64,000 bases of DNA from Piromyces finnis (taxonomy: Eukaryota > Neocallimastigomycota > Neocallimastigomycetes > Neocallimastigales > Neocallimastigaceae). Under the pieces are notes generated by a model. The model was not told the origin of the DNA, made no database searches, and was given only the letters and a program-made list of their open reading frames with translations. Both the position numbers and the translations under genes were made by a program. Positions 1 to 12,455 of this stretch are shown one piece after another (positions within the stretch are counted from its first letter, which is position 1; every line of letters begins with the position of its first letter). Where the stretch lies: contig MCFH01000009.1 in NCBI GenBank assembly GCA_002104945.1, positions 1,008,501-1,072,500 on the forward strand. Reading direction: 5' to 3'.

Positions 1-157
1 AACATTAGCAATAATCGCTTACTTCCAATTTTCTCATTTCTATTTTAAATAAATTATTCTCTTATTATTTACAATTATTTCACACTTAATTATCGATTTT
101 TATTTGACTTTATACTTTATTTAAATATAATTTAAAATTATTCAATTTTAATTACAT

Positions 158-580
158 TTATTGCTTGTTGAAGTGTTGAAGGATAACATTCATAGCTTCA
201 CTGTCTTCACCGTAGTTCTTAACAACAACACAAGAACAACCAACAACCTTACGTGGGTTACCATCACGATCGATCTTGCAGAGACCAGCCCATTCACCTA
301 ACTTCTTGGCATCAGAAATCTTGATGAGATTGATGTTGTGTTCGTTACATAAAGCTTCAACAAGCTTAACGTATTCCTTTTCGGTACAGCTTTCGACAAG
401 GACACAAAGAGAAGCTTCACGTCTGTCTAAAGCCTTAACACATTCTCTTAAACCTCTAGCGAGACCATCGTGGATAAGAGCCTTCTTAAGGACATCTTGA
501 AGGGCTTGTTCAATGGTCATACCAGCTTGAGATGGAGCGTTAGCTTCAACTTGAACAGGAGTGGCTTCTTCGGCAGACAT
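158..580 (-). CDS. RPS12: 40S ribosomal protein S12 (eS12)
   Basis: Single-exon gene of 140 codons. eS12 is a small-subunit protein of the cytosolic ribosome belonging to the L7Ae/L30e/S12e fold. The sequence has the family's typical length, an Ala/Glu-rich N-terminus, the central run with [14 protein letters not shown] and [15 protein letters not shown], and a C-terminal half with [23 protein letters not shown], all characteristic of eukaryotic eS12. Codon choice is visibly more GC-rich and selective than in neighbouring genes (many C-ending codons), as expected for a highly expressed ribosomal protein. The ATG at 580 is the only sensible start. It is divergent from the CLPTM1-like gene across about 460 bp that must hold both promoters. 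No intron is visible. Confidence 0.97.
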   Translation of the reverse strand: MSAEEATPVQVEANAPSQAGMTIEQALQDVLKKALIHDGLARGLRECVKALDRREASLCVLVESCTEKEYVKLVEALCNEHNINLIKISDAKKLGEWAGLCKIDRDGNPRKVVGCSCVVVKNYGEDSEAMNVILQHFNKQ

Positions 581-1040
581 TTTAATATACTAAAAGTATC
601 AATAATAATAAATAATATTTATTAATAATTTGCATTATTTAATACAATTTTTAAATATATTCATCCATCCATCCATATATTTATTAAATAACAATTAATA
701 TTATAACAATTCATCATACAACCTTAAAAGTTATATCATGAACTCTTATTATACTTAATCCATTATTAATTAATATTTAAAATCAACAAAAATTCGATTA
801 TTTTCATAATTACATACTTTTTGATGATTTAGTCAAAAGGAGAGAGTAATTTAATTTATTAAAAAAAATTCTTTTTATTAACAATGAACCAACCAATCAA
901 ATTTGATTATTTTAATATTTCTTAACATCCAATTTACAATAATTTTGTAATATAGATTAAGAGAAAAATTTAAGGTGAATTATATATTAAAAAATTAATT
1001 AAAAGCAAAACCTTTATATATTTAAAGATATTATTTAAAA
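581..1040. promoter_or_regulatory. Divergent intergenic region between RPS12 and CLPTM1-like gene
   Basis: About 460 bp of AT-rich DNA between two divergently transcribed genes, so it should contain both promoters and 5' leaders. I see a short CATC repeat near 661-674 and several A/T homopolymers, but no motif I can name with confidence. Confidence 0.4.
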
Positions 1041-3361
1041 ATGTCGGATTCAATTAAAAATAAAGGTTTAGTTGAAAAGAAAAAAAATGAAAAACCACAA
1101 GAAGAAGAACATTTAAATCAGCAAAATAGAAAGGAAAATGAGAATAAGAAAAATACTTTAAAAGATTTAATTCCAACAATTGCAAGAATGTTATTTTTCT
1201 TTTTTATGTATAAAATGATGTGTAAATATTTTTGTTATAATATAATAATTCCATATTATTAGATATTTATTTATTTATTTATTATTAATAATGATAATAA
1301 TTCTAATAATAAGCTGGATATGCACAGAAAAAAGTAAATCAGCAAAGTACAGTTACAAATCCACCTTATTCAACAAATGATAACATTAATCAAAATTCAA
1401 ATAGTGCTACTAAACAAACAAACAATTATATTATTAAAAATATTTGGAGGACTAACGAAAATACTAGAGCTGTAATATTCTTAAAAATTTAACAATTTTT
1501 TGAAAGAGCAAAATAGTTAATTTATAAATATTAAACATTAATATAATAATATAGGATTTCTACGCTTATTTATCAGAAAGTGAGGTTTTTCAAGACTTTG
1601 ACAATGAGGATAAATTATTGTGGAAAATTGATAATATAAAATTTAATGATTGGAATGAGATTTATACAAAAGAATTTAATATTGAACTCCCAGATGTATA
1701 TATTAGATATAATATAATATAGTTATGTATATTATTAAATATATTAAATTATTAAATTTATAAATATAATAGAATGTCTTAAATAATGGTACTTATTACA
1801 TTCATGCTTATTTTACTGAAAGTGGAAATTCTCCAAATTCAAGAAGTCCAAAATTCAATAGTAAAAAAATTGCATACAATAAAAAATGTAAAATCGCATT
1901 TTTAATATATACATTATTTATAAAGATAATATTAATGTTATTAATGTTTATTCCATTGTATTCTTGTTTTATGTTTTTAGTATTAACAAAATATAAGAAG
2001 AAGAAGAAGGTTGTAATTAAGAAAAAACTCTTTTCAAAAGATAATGAAGAAAATAATGAGCAAAAAGAAATTGAAATAAAAGTAATATAAATTAGTAATT
2101 ACAATTTTAGTTTAAATTCTATTGTTTTCATATTTTTAATAAATCAGTGAATATTTATTTATTATTAGAAAAATCAAAACAATGAAGAAGATTTAATTAT
2201 TTCATACTGGAATCCAGAATTAAATATTAATTATCTCCCAGATACTCATAGCATTGATATAACCAAATTACAAATGGATATGTATAAAGGTAATTATATA
2301 TATTTATTAAATTTTTTTATTGTTGATGTTATTTATATATTTACATTATTATAAATAAAAATAAAGATCTTTTACTTGCTGACAAAGGGAAAAAATATCA
2401 TCCAATTGTATATATGAATGATTTTTGGCAATTGGCAGAGCATGAACTTGAAATTAACAAAACCTCAAAGTATTATTTTTTTCTTAATATCAAATAATAA
2501 ATTAAATATTCATAAAAATAAAAGCTTAATTAAAAATATTAACAATAATTATTAAAACAGAAATCTTCCATTAAAGCTTAGTGTTTATCCTATCACATTT
2601 ATAAAATATCAACTTTATGTTTCCATGGATTACTCATTTAAAGTAAATTCAGAAATGATGGGAGGATCTTCAGATAAAAATGAATTTGATGAAATTAAGG
2701 TAAATTTAAAATGAATTTATTTTTAATTTATAAAGGAAATTTTCAATGAAATAAAACATTAAATAAAATATTTTATTACTATAGAGAATGCTACGTGAAA
2801 CTAACCCAATCTTATTAGGAGTAACATTTACTGTATCAATAGTTCACTCAATTTTCGACTTTCTTGCATTCAGTAATGGTATGATATTTACATATATAGC
2901 AAATTTTAAAATATATTTTGATAATAAAATTATTAAAATTAAAATATATGACAGATGTTAAATTCTGGAAAGAAAGGAAAGATATGGTTGGATTGTCTTT
3001 CAGATCATTGGTTATGAATATTTTCACCCAAACTGTTATCTTCCTTTATTTGTTAGATAATGAAACAAGTTGGATGGTAATTATAAGTAATGCAGTTGGT
3101 TTAGTTATTGAAATTTGGAAAATCCATAAAGTTGTTAATATTAAAGTAAGTGATATTTATAAAAATAAAGAATCATAGAAATAAAATATATATATATATA
3201 TAATAATTATTTATTTATTAATTATTTTTATTTAATTGAAGATTGATACCTCTAGAACAGTACCAAAAATTAAATTCGAGACTCGTGTTAAAAACGAGAA
3301 AGTTGATAAAACAAATGAATATGATGTTGTATGTAAAATAATATTTTTAAATTAAATTAAT

Positions 3362-3452
<91 letters not shown>

Positions 3453-3990
3453 GGAAGCATTTAAATATTTCCAATATCTCATGTGGCCACTTCTTGTTGG
3501 TTACATAATTTATTCATTAATATATGAAGAATACAAAAGTTGGTACTCATTTATCATTAGTACCCTTGTAGGATTCGTCTATATGTTTGGTAAATCTTTA
3601 ATTTTATAAATATATAAATATATATATATTATTTATACATTTATTTCAATAAATAATATAGGGTTTTTGGCACTTCTTCCACAATTATTTATTAATTATA
3701 AATTAAAATCAGTTGAGCATATGCCATGGAAATCATTTATGTATAAAGCATTAAATACATTTATAGGTACTATTTTAGAAAGATAAATAATAAATATAAT
3801 ATTAAAAACATTTTAATCATTAATATTATAATAAATTATTAAATGGTTCAATATATATAAGATGATTTGTTTGCATTCTGTATTAAGATGCCAACTCTTC
3901 ATAGAATTGCATGTTTACGTGATGATGTAGTCTTTTTCGTTTACTTGTATCAAAGGTAATATACTGATTATTTTAATTATAATAGCGCTG

Positions 3991-4038
<48 letters not shown>

Positions 4039-4229
4039 TATATTATATTATATTTAAAAAATATAAATTATAAAATCAATTATTTAGATGGATTTATCCT
4101 GTAGATCATTCAAGAAGAAATGAATTTGGACAAGTTGATGAAAAAGCTCTAAAAGAAAAATTAGAAAAAGAACATAAAGCAGTAGAAAACGAAACAAATA
4201 TTGAAAATGAAACAAAGAAAACAAAATAA
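1041..4229 (+). CDS. CLPTM1-family multipass membrane protein, multi-exon
   Basis: Multi-exon gene for a CLPTM1 (cleft lip and palate transmembrane protein 1) family protein. Members are ER/Golgi membrane proteins; human CLPTM1 retains GABA-A receptors and CLPTM1L (CRR9) acts as a lipid scramblase in GPI synthesis. Joined exons show an N-terminal lumenal part (ADFYAYLSES, then NNGTYYIHAYFTESG), a middle part with DFWQLAEHELEINKTS and LPLKLSVYPITFIKYQLY, and the diagnostic C-terminal membrane half: ETNPILLGVTFTVSIVHSIF, DVKFWKERKDMVGLSFRS, LLPQLFINYKLKSVEHMPWK, LHRIACLRDDVVFFVYLYQR and WIYPVDHSRRNEFG. About a dozen short introns start GTA and end AG. An intron ending near 3453 is mostly an AAT repeat that runs into its own acceptor. 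The stop at 4227-4229 follows a Lys/Glu-rich tail. Exact N-terminal exon boundaries are less certain than the C-terminal ones. Confidence 0.88.
3366..3453 (+). repeat. (AAT)n microsatellite ending at a splice acceptor
   Basis: Nearly 30 uninterrupted AAT units inside a CLPTM1-like intron. The last unit reads ATAG and is followed directly by the next exon (GAAGCATTTAAATATTTCC), so the repeat itself supplies the AG acceptor. Confidence 0.9.
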
Positions 4230-5732
4230 ATTGTTAAAAAAAATATATATAAAATATATAAACATCAAATATTTTAATCTCATAATTAAAATAAATAAAA
4301 TAAAATGAAATATAAATATTTGTAATAAATAATAAAAAATGAAAAAATAAATAAAAAAAATTTAATGAAATAAAATAAAATAAATTGGTATTTAAAAATT
4401 AAACAATTATCTTTTAATATATATTCATTTAGTAAAGAAACAATATATAAAAAATATTGTATGCAATTTAATTAAATTATATAGAGTGAAAAATTATTTC
4501 TTTATTTTAAAGTTTAATAATCAGCAAGTTATCTATGACTATGTAATTACAAATACAGTTTAAGATTATATAATTATTATATAATTATTATATATTATTA
4601 ATTTATAAAATGAAACTGAAACTATTAAAATTCAGATTTTTTTTTATTTTCATTTAAATATATATATTATTACTTCCAAGGTTGATAATTTTGAAACCTT
4701 TTCTTTGAAATATACCGTTTTATATTATTCATAATTCTTATTTTCTGTAATAATTGCATGAAATATTTATATATATATTTAGAAAATACTAAGCTATTAA
4801 AATTTAAAGATATTATAGTGTAAAAGTTTATTATTTTTTATCAGTAATATTATTTATAATTCAATTTGGAAAAATAAAGATATTTTTATAATACCATAAA
4901 AATATTTAATAATATTGTATGACTTAACCACCACCAGCAGAATTAAAAATATTCATTTTATTTTTCAATATTAATCAATAAAAACATATTTATATATATA
5001 ATAGAGATATATTGCTTATTGAAAATTGATACAAATATCACTATATTTTCTATTTTAAATATAATTAAATATTAAAAAATCAGCATCTTCATGTTAAAAA
5101 TAAAACATTTTAATAAATATTTGTAGTGGTAAATTATTTTTCTAACCCTATAGCTAAAAAACATACACTTTAATATATAATCACGTGTTATTATTGAAAT
5201 ACAATTAAGATTAATATATATAATATATAAGTATTAATTTATGGTGAATTATATATATATATAAAAAAGAATTAATAATGATATAATGAAATGCTAAATT
5301 TTAGTGTGACACAAGTTATTTGGATAATTGTTGAAACGAATGTTTTTTTTTTTTTTTTTTTTACAGAAGGTAATATTGAAATTAATTTAAAAATATCAAA
5401 TTATAAATAATATTTTATTTCAATTAATACTGTTATTGTTGATTTAATATCAGGTTTACATTCAGGATTGATTTTTAAGATATATGATATTTTATTATTC
5501 AATTTTTTTTTTTTTTTTTAATCATTTGATAAATTTAAAATTAAAAAATTTTATTAATTATTAACCTATTAAGTTTAAATTTCGAAATTATTAATAAAAA
5601 AACTAATTTAATTAATTATTATTAAATTATAAATAAAAAGAAATCTTAAAATTTCATGTTATAAATGATGTTAATTAAATTAATGAAATAATAATAAAAT
5701 ATATTTACATATATAATTATTGATTATTAAGA
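4230..5732. other. Intergenic, AT-rich, no gene seen
   Basis: About 1.5 kb between two plus-strand genes. It contains long T runs (about 5341-5362 and 5503-5519) and a weak AAGGTT/AACCTT inverted repeat near 4677-4700. I found no coding-like reading in any frame. The last few hundred bases presumably hold the HEATR6-like promoter. Confidence 0.5.
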
Positions 5733-7294
5733 ATGTCTTTCATTGAATTAAGCAATAATTTATTAAAAGAATTTAATTATGATGAACAAACTATATTATT
5801 AAAAAAACTATTATTAATACCTTATCCTATTCCAGATATACCACAAGAAAATGTATAAATCATTTTAATTTACTACAAAAAAAAAACAAAAAAAAAGTTA
5901 TTTATTTATTTTTTTTATTTGTTTGTTTATATTCATGAGCCTTTTTATAACAGATTAATAAATAATAATAATAATAATAAATATTAATTTTATTTAAATC
6001 TAGGTAATTTTACTGTTAAGATATGGTATTAAAGAATTTAATGTTTCAAATATTGAAAATAATATATACTTCTATAAATTAATAAGTTTATTATTTTCAA
6101 AAAGACAAGTATGGATTTCAATATGTGATAATTAATATTATTTATTGGAAATGCCTTTTATTAATATTTTTATATTTTAATTAAAATTTTTAAATGAATT
6201 ATTTAACAAATTATTTATCAAGCTAAAATTTAGTACAAATCATAATATAATCAATGAAATAATTCATTACTTATTAACAAATTTTGGTAAAAATAAAAAA
6301 GAACAAATCGAAAATTTAAAAGCTTTAAGTTTTGTTTTATATGAAAATGGAAGCTTTTGCGAGAAAGTAAATCTTAATATTAAATCTTAATAATAAAATA
6401 TTAATTACAAAATTAAGATTAATTATTTTACTTTTTATTTTTTGAAATAAAAGTATTATGAAACATTAATTAATAAATTAGTTTGTTTAGCGAATAAAAA
6501 TGATTTACCTGGACTTGAAATAAAGCGTCTTGCTATCATATCATTAGGGAATTTATGTTTTAAAACGGGTTCAAAATTAGACTCTTCTCAATATAAAACA
6601 ATTTATAATACTATATATAATCATATTATAAATAATCAAAATAATATATCTTTAAATCAAAGCAAAGTAATATTAGTATTTAATTTTAATATCAAATATT
6701 TTTTCATAAATAAGATATATTAATATAATATTATATTATAATATAGATAATTAATAGCTCATTAAGAGTATATCAAATTATGATTTCAGAAGATAAAGAA
6801 ATATTGGCTAAATCAAAAAATAATTTAATATATTTATACAATTTTATATTTAATGGTAATTTTTATTAAAAACATTAATATTAAATTATAGTAATATAAG
6901 TAAAATAACAACAACAACAACAACAACAATAATAATAGTAATAATATATATATATATTAAAATATATTTGTATAAGATTATAAAAGTATAGGAAAACGTG
7001 ATTCAAATACTAAGTTAAATATATATAATAGTAATAATAATTCAAACATGTCGATATCATACATAGTTCAATCAGATTCTGAAATATCAGATAGTGATTA
7101 TTATAGTAATTCAAGGTATGAAATACATTTCATTATACTATTTTAATTTAAATTGATGTATTAACAATAGTAAATTCATAAATAACAAACAAACAAATAA
7201 TATTGTGATTTATAGGGTTAAAATTGATAATTATAATAAAATTAAATTAAATGCGTTATACTGTTTACAAGCAATTATAAAGGTAATATAATTA

Positions 7295-7325
<31 letters not shown>

Positions 7326-10300
7326 TTTTTTTTTTAAGTTTATATTAACAAATTAAAAAAAAAAAAAAATCCAATATATATTTATTTTGTTTAAAAGAGT
7401 TCACCGAAGTTATTTTATCCTTATTGGGATATGTTTATTCCGTATGTAAACAATACAAAAAAATCACTACTAACTTTAGTTCAAAATGATCCAGTTCCTC
7501 AGGTTCGAGCTACAGCTATTACTACATTAACTTGTATGGTTGATGGAGCTAAGCCATATTTAGCTGTTGCAACAGATTCGTAAGACAATATAAATATCTA
7601 GTTGATAATTATATAATATTAATTTAAAAATATTTTTTATTACTAGACATTTGAAAACAAATTTCTTGTCTCTTTCAGAACGTTTAGGAATACAAATAGA
7701 TTTATTACATAATGGTTTGATCCATGCATTAAAAACAGAAAATAATATATCAATTTTAAATTTGATAATTAAAGTAATATTAAATTTTTAAATATATAAT
7801 ATAATAACAATAACATTTCAATTATAATTTATTGATAATTTATAAATTTAGTGTATATATATATTAGTACAAAATTCATCTTATAATAAAATATCAACAA
7901 ATTATCCTGTTATAATTAGGGATAATATGGTTCCATTAATATTTCATGATGGTAAGCATTTTTTAAAAGTTAACCCAATATAATAGTTATAAATTTAAAA
8001 TAAATAATTATAAAATAATATATATATTATATCAATAAAATATATGAATTAAAATATTAGATGATAAAATTAAAGAATCAGCATTACATTGTATTAACAT
8101 ATTATTGGATTCTCAGTTTGATTCTCGTTTTTTAACCAAAGATCTCGATATACCAAAAGAACTTTTAAAATCTTTTGAAAATATAATAATTTTTAAAGAA
8201 AAAAATAGTTACACAATTATAAATACTATTATTTCGTTGATTAAAAAAGCAGAATCAAACATTGTAAAAGCTGAAAGTTATTCAATAATTTCTACAATTG
8301 CAAAACATGATGTTGAAATAATAAAGTAATTTTAAGGCCAATCAATCTAATTCAATATTATTTTATATGTAATTTTTAATAACAAATGCATTTTTTCATT
8401 TTTTCTTATTCTAATTTTATTGAAATGTAATAACAGAGAAAATTGGAATATCATTAAAGAACTTATTGATTCTGGACTTAATGATAATAACGAATTAATA
8501 AAAATAAATACTCTGAAAGTATTAGAATCATATACCCAGGCTATTAATTTAAATTATGATCAGTGGCGAGAAATCGTAAGATATATATTAATTTTATTAA
8601 TTTATATATCAATGATATTTAAAAATCATGTAATATCAATTTGATTATATATTTATATTTTTATTTAATTATTATTATTATTATTATTTTTAATAATAAA
8701 GTTTACTCTAGATTGGTGGGAAGATATCATAAGTTATTTTTTAACTCAAATAAATAATGATAATGCAATTATTAGAGCAACTTCTTGTGATTGTATATCA
8801 AATATCCCTGAAATAATCTTTGAACAAATGAATGTAACTATTTTTATTACTAAAAAAATTAATATATATCATGATTAACTTGTATATATAATGTCTACCA
8901 AAATAGAAATTAAAACAAATACCATGCATCACAATTCCTCTCAATCATTCTCAAAATGATAGAAATTTCAATGTTAGAGCTGCCGCTTGTCGTACATTGG
9001 GAACTCTTATTACTTATAAATTCTTAAGCAATGTTTGTACTCTTTTTTTTTTAACTTTATTTTAATTAAGATATTCATTTTAAATTATTAATGTACAATA
9101 TTTAATATGTAGGATACAATGTTTATTATTGATGTAGCATCAACAATCCAAGATACAATAAAAGATAATAATTTGATTGTTAGAATAAGATCAAGTTGGC
9201 TCTATGGTAACTTTTGTGATAATTTAATATTTATAAGGTAAAAGCTTACTAACAATAAATATTAAAAAAATAGAATAATTATTATTTGAGAAAATATTAA
9301 TAATTATTTAATAAATTTTTAATCACTAAAAAGTGATAGCCAAGAAAGTGTATCTATATTAAATGAATGGTTTAACAATAATATGATTAAAAACTTATTA
9401 GAATCAGGAATATCAGCAGCAAAAGATAATGATAAAGTAATATTTTTTTCTTTCTCAAAAATGTTTTTTTTTATTATTATTATTTATATTGAAGTTAAAT
9501 TTTATTTACAATAAAAAAAAATAGTGTAGAGCAAGTGCTCTAAGAGGATTGGGTGGAATAGTAAGAATTTGTCCAAAAGATTTTATAAATAGTCAAATAA
9601 ATAATATTATTAAAGAAGTTGTTCTTGTGACTAAAAAAAATGCAGAAACTGGCTCAGTTAAAGTAATTTTTTGATGTTTATTAAGATTATATAAAATTAT
9701 AAAAGTGTTAATATATCAAATATTTACATCTCTAACTATAAAAAATATGTTTACAAAATCATATTAATAAATAAATATAAATAAATATTATTATTGCTTA
9801 TATATATAATATTTATTTCATAGATTAGGTGGAATTCATGTCATTCAATTTGCAATATGTTCAAAAATAAAAATTTTCCTATTGGAAAAGCATTATGGAC
9901 ATCACCATTAATAATGTCATTATTGAAGTCGATTAAGAATTGTAGAAACTTTAAGGTTAGAATTAATGCTACAAATGCTTTAATAGAACTTAAAGTAAAA
10001 GAACAATATGGAAACAATGATCTTATTAAAAATACACTTGAATGTGTTTTAAGTTCATTAGAAAACATTGATGATTTGGCTAATACAAGATATGGTGAAT
10101 ATAAATATCAGCAACAATTAAAAGAAAAGGTAAATAAATAATAAATCATATATATATATAAATCTTTATTAACATCATTATTATAGCTGTATATTCTTTT
10201 GGATATCGTAATGAATATTTTTTCTGAAATTTCCGATGAGAATTCCGAAGAAATAAAATCATATAACAATAGAATTAATAATATCAAACAATCACAAGAA

Positions 10301-10381
10301 ATGGAAGAATTAATTTCTAAAAACCCTGCTAAATTTTATGAAGATTTCTTAGATACACATAAGGATGAATATAATAAATAA
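5733..10381 (+). CDS. HEATR6-like HEAT-repeat protein, about 20 exons
   Basis: A large gene split into roughly twenty short exons, whose joined product resembles HEATR6 (HEAT repeat-containing protein 6), an alpha-solenoid protein of poorly known function. Telling segments are FYPYWDMFIPYV followed by SLLTLVQNDPVPQVRATAIT and TCMVDGAKPYLAVATDS around 7400-7580, which matches the conserved DUF4042 region. Further on are IRATSCDCISNIPE (about 8770), NVRAAACRTLGTLIT (about 8970), IRSSWLYGNFCDNL (about 9190), CRASALRGLGGIVR (about 9530) and the closing IRWNSCHSICNMFKN with CRNFKVRINATNALIELK. The start MSFIELSNNLLKEFNYDEQ is the first in-frame ATG after a long AT leader. The C-terminal exon ends EDFLDTHKDEYNK. 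Introns are 60-200 bp; one carries a CT microsatellite. Boundaries of the shortest exons are approximate. Confidence 0.82.
7287..7337 (+). repeat. CT dinucleotide repeat followed by poly-T in an intron
   Basis: A run of CT units passes into about 20 T residues within a HEATR6-like intron, forming one long polypyrimidine stretch. It lies about 60 bp upstream of the acceptor before the exon encoding SPKLFYPYWDMF. Confidence 0.8.
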
Positions 10382-11151
10382 TAAATAATAATAATAAATA
10401 GAAACTGTATATTATTGATATAATAAAGAAATTATAATTAAAATGTACAATAAATGATATAATAAAGAAATTATAATTAAAATGTACAATAAATGAATGT
10501 TCATTTTCTCTATATATTGTTATTATTTCTGGTTAAATAATATTTATAAATAAAAAAATTTTTAATTTTTATTTTAAAATATTAGTAAAAAATTTCATAA
10601 ATTATTATTTATATTAATATTAATAATACTGGAGTAAAAATATCTATATTTAATTTTTAATCAAATCATTTTTTATATGAAATATGAATATATTTATATA
10701 TTACTTTTCCTCCACTAATTTTTAAGAAAATTTTTTTAAAAAAAAAAAAGAATTATATGTGAATATATCATGTGATCAATAATATTTCATTTTATGAAGC
10801 TAAAATTATTACTTCACTAATTCAGAGGTTGGAAAAAAAAATGTTTATGAATTAATAATTATTGTAATAATAGATTTTAGAAAGAACAATAATTGATATT
10901 AATAATTTTAAAAATTAAACAATTTTTTTCTTTCTTTCTTTTTTTTTTTAAAAAAAAAATAAAGAAAAAGCATTTTTATTCAATAAAAATAATAATTTAA
11001 TTAACTTTCTTTTATTCATAAAAAAAATAATAAAGCATTACAATTATATAGAAAGACATCTTTTCTTTTTTCTTTTTCAAATATATTAATTTGTGTATTA
11101 TAAGAAAATAAATAAAGACAAAAAAAAAAAAAAAGTAAATAAATAAATAAG
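10382..11151. other. Intergenic between HEATR6-like gene and GTP cyclohydrolase gene
   Basis: Contains a 39-bp tandem duplication just after the HEATR6-like stop, then A/T-rich DNA with poly-T, CTTT-rich and poly-A runs near 10920-11130 immediately upstream of the next start codon. No coding-like sequence seen. Confidence 0.5.
10417..10494 (+). repeat. Tandem duplication of 39 bp
   Basis: Two identical adjacent 39-bp copies (10417-10455 and 10456-10494), each starting GATATAATAAAG and ending GTACAATAAAT. They lie in the probable 3' UTR of the HEATR6-like gene and each carries AATAAA-like polyadenylation-signal sequence, so the duplication may double the 3' processing signal. Confidence 0.9.
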
Positions 11152-12455
11152 ATGGTTTCCAATTCAGCCAATACAAATGAAGTAAATAATAAGAAACAAA
11201 TTAATGGTAATATGGATTCAAATATTGTAGATAAATTTGGTCTTTGTTTTCCAGGTAATTAACATAATACTAAATGGTAACAGTAAGCTATTTCATTAAT
11301 TTTATTAATGAATGAATGTTATTGTTCCTTGAAATATGAAATATATATAGAATATATAATAATATTGGTATATATATTTTTAAATATCATCTTAATTTCT
11401 ATTTTAATAATAATTATTTCTTATATTTATCTTAAAAACCCAAATTTCAAATAATCGAAATACCTATAAATTAATATTAAATAATAAAATAATTAATATG
11501 AATAATTAAAAAAATGGCACTTGAAATTAAATAATATAAACAATACAACATATTAAATCAATTAAGCTGAAGGCACATTAAAACGTAAAAATGAAACAGA
11601 GGAGGAGAAAGAAATAAGATTAAAGCAACTAACCAATGCTGTTACTACTATTTTGCAATGTTTAGGAGAAGATCCAAATCGTGAAGGCTTATTAAAAACA
11701 CCAGAAAGATATGCTAAAGCTTTATTATTTTTTACTGAAGGATATGAAAAGAATATAAATGAAGTAGTTAATAATGCAGTATTTGAAGAAGATCATGATG
11801 GTATGGTCATAGTAAAGGATATTGAAATATTTTCTTTATGTGAACACCATTTGGTACCATTTTCAGGAAAAGTAATTAAAATATAATAATAATATATAAA
11901 TGTGAATGATAATTAATATTTTCATTATATGAATATAATAGATACATATTGCGTATATTCCAAATAAAAAGGTAATTGGTTTGAGTAAGATAGCAAGAAT
12001 TACTGAAATGATTAGTAGAAGATTACAAATACAAGAAAGAATTACAAAGCAAGTTTGTGAAATTCTTGAGGAAGTTTTACAACCAAAAGGTATAGCGGCA
12101 GTAATGGAATCAAGGTGAATATTTCTCAATATATTAATTCACAGATATAATAATTTAAGTATTTTTTTATATTAATCATCTAACAATATTGCCTTTTATA
12201 AATATTATTCCAAAGTCATTATTGTATGGTTATGAGAGGTGTTCAAAAAACTCAATCATGTACTGTTACTTGTCATACCACTGGTATATTTAAAGAAGAC
12301 ATTAAATTAAAGGATGAATTTTTAAGGTATTATTAATTAAATATTATCAATAAGTAATATTATTTATTAAAACTTATTATTCATTTTTATTTTAATATTA
12401 ATTTTATAATTATTTTTTTATTTTTTAATAAATTAATAGTTTGATAAGACATTAG
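11152..12455 (+). CDS. GTP cyclohydrolase I, five exons
   Basis: GTP cyclohydrolase I converts GTP to 7,8-dihydroneopterin triphosphate, the first step of folate and tetrahydrobiopterin synthesis, as a homodecamer in the cytosol. My exon model is 11152-11254, 11567-11871, 11942-12114, 12216-12326 and 12440-12455. The joined protein has [20 protein letters not shown], the zinc and active-site motif [31 protein letters not shown], and [16 protein letters not shown] with the second zinc cysteine. The last exon is only 16 bp and completes the family's usual ending, DEFLSLIR; reading straight through the intron would instead stop after EFLRYY, so I prefer the spliced end. The N-terminus of about 45 residues is Asn/Lys-rich and poorly conserved. 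Intron 1 (about 310 bp) is much longer than the others. Confidence 0.93.

Noticed and set aside
7500-7520. GGTTCGAG as a possible tRNA T-loop
   Set aside because: It lies in the conserved HEATR6-like coding segment (PQVRATAIT) and has no acceptor or anticodon stems around it.
11863-12129. 88-codon minus-strand ORF inside the GTP cyclohydrolase gene
   Set aside because: It spans an intron and a conserved exon read backwards and has no protein-like pattern.
12327-12340. Alternative stop for GTP cyclohydrolase by reading through the last intron
   Set aside because: It would end EFLRYY. Splicing at GTATT to the AATAG acceptor gives DEFLSLIRH, the normal family ending.
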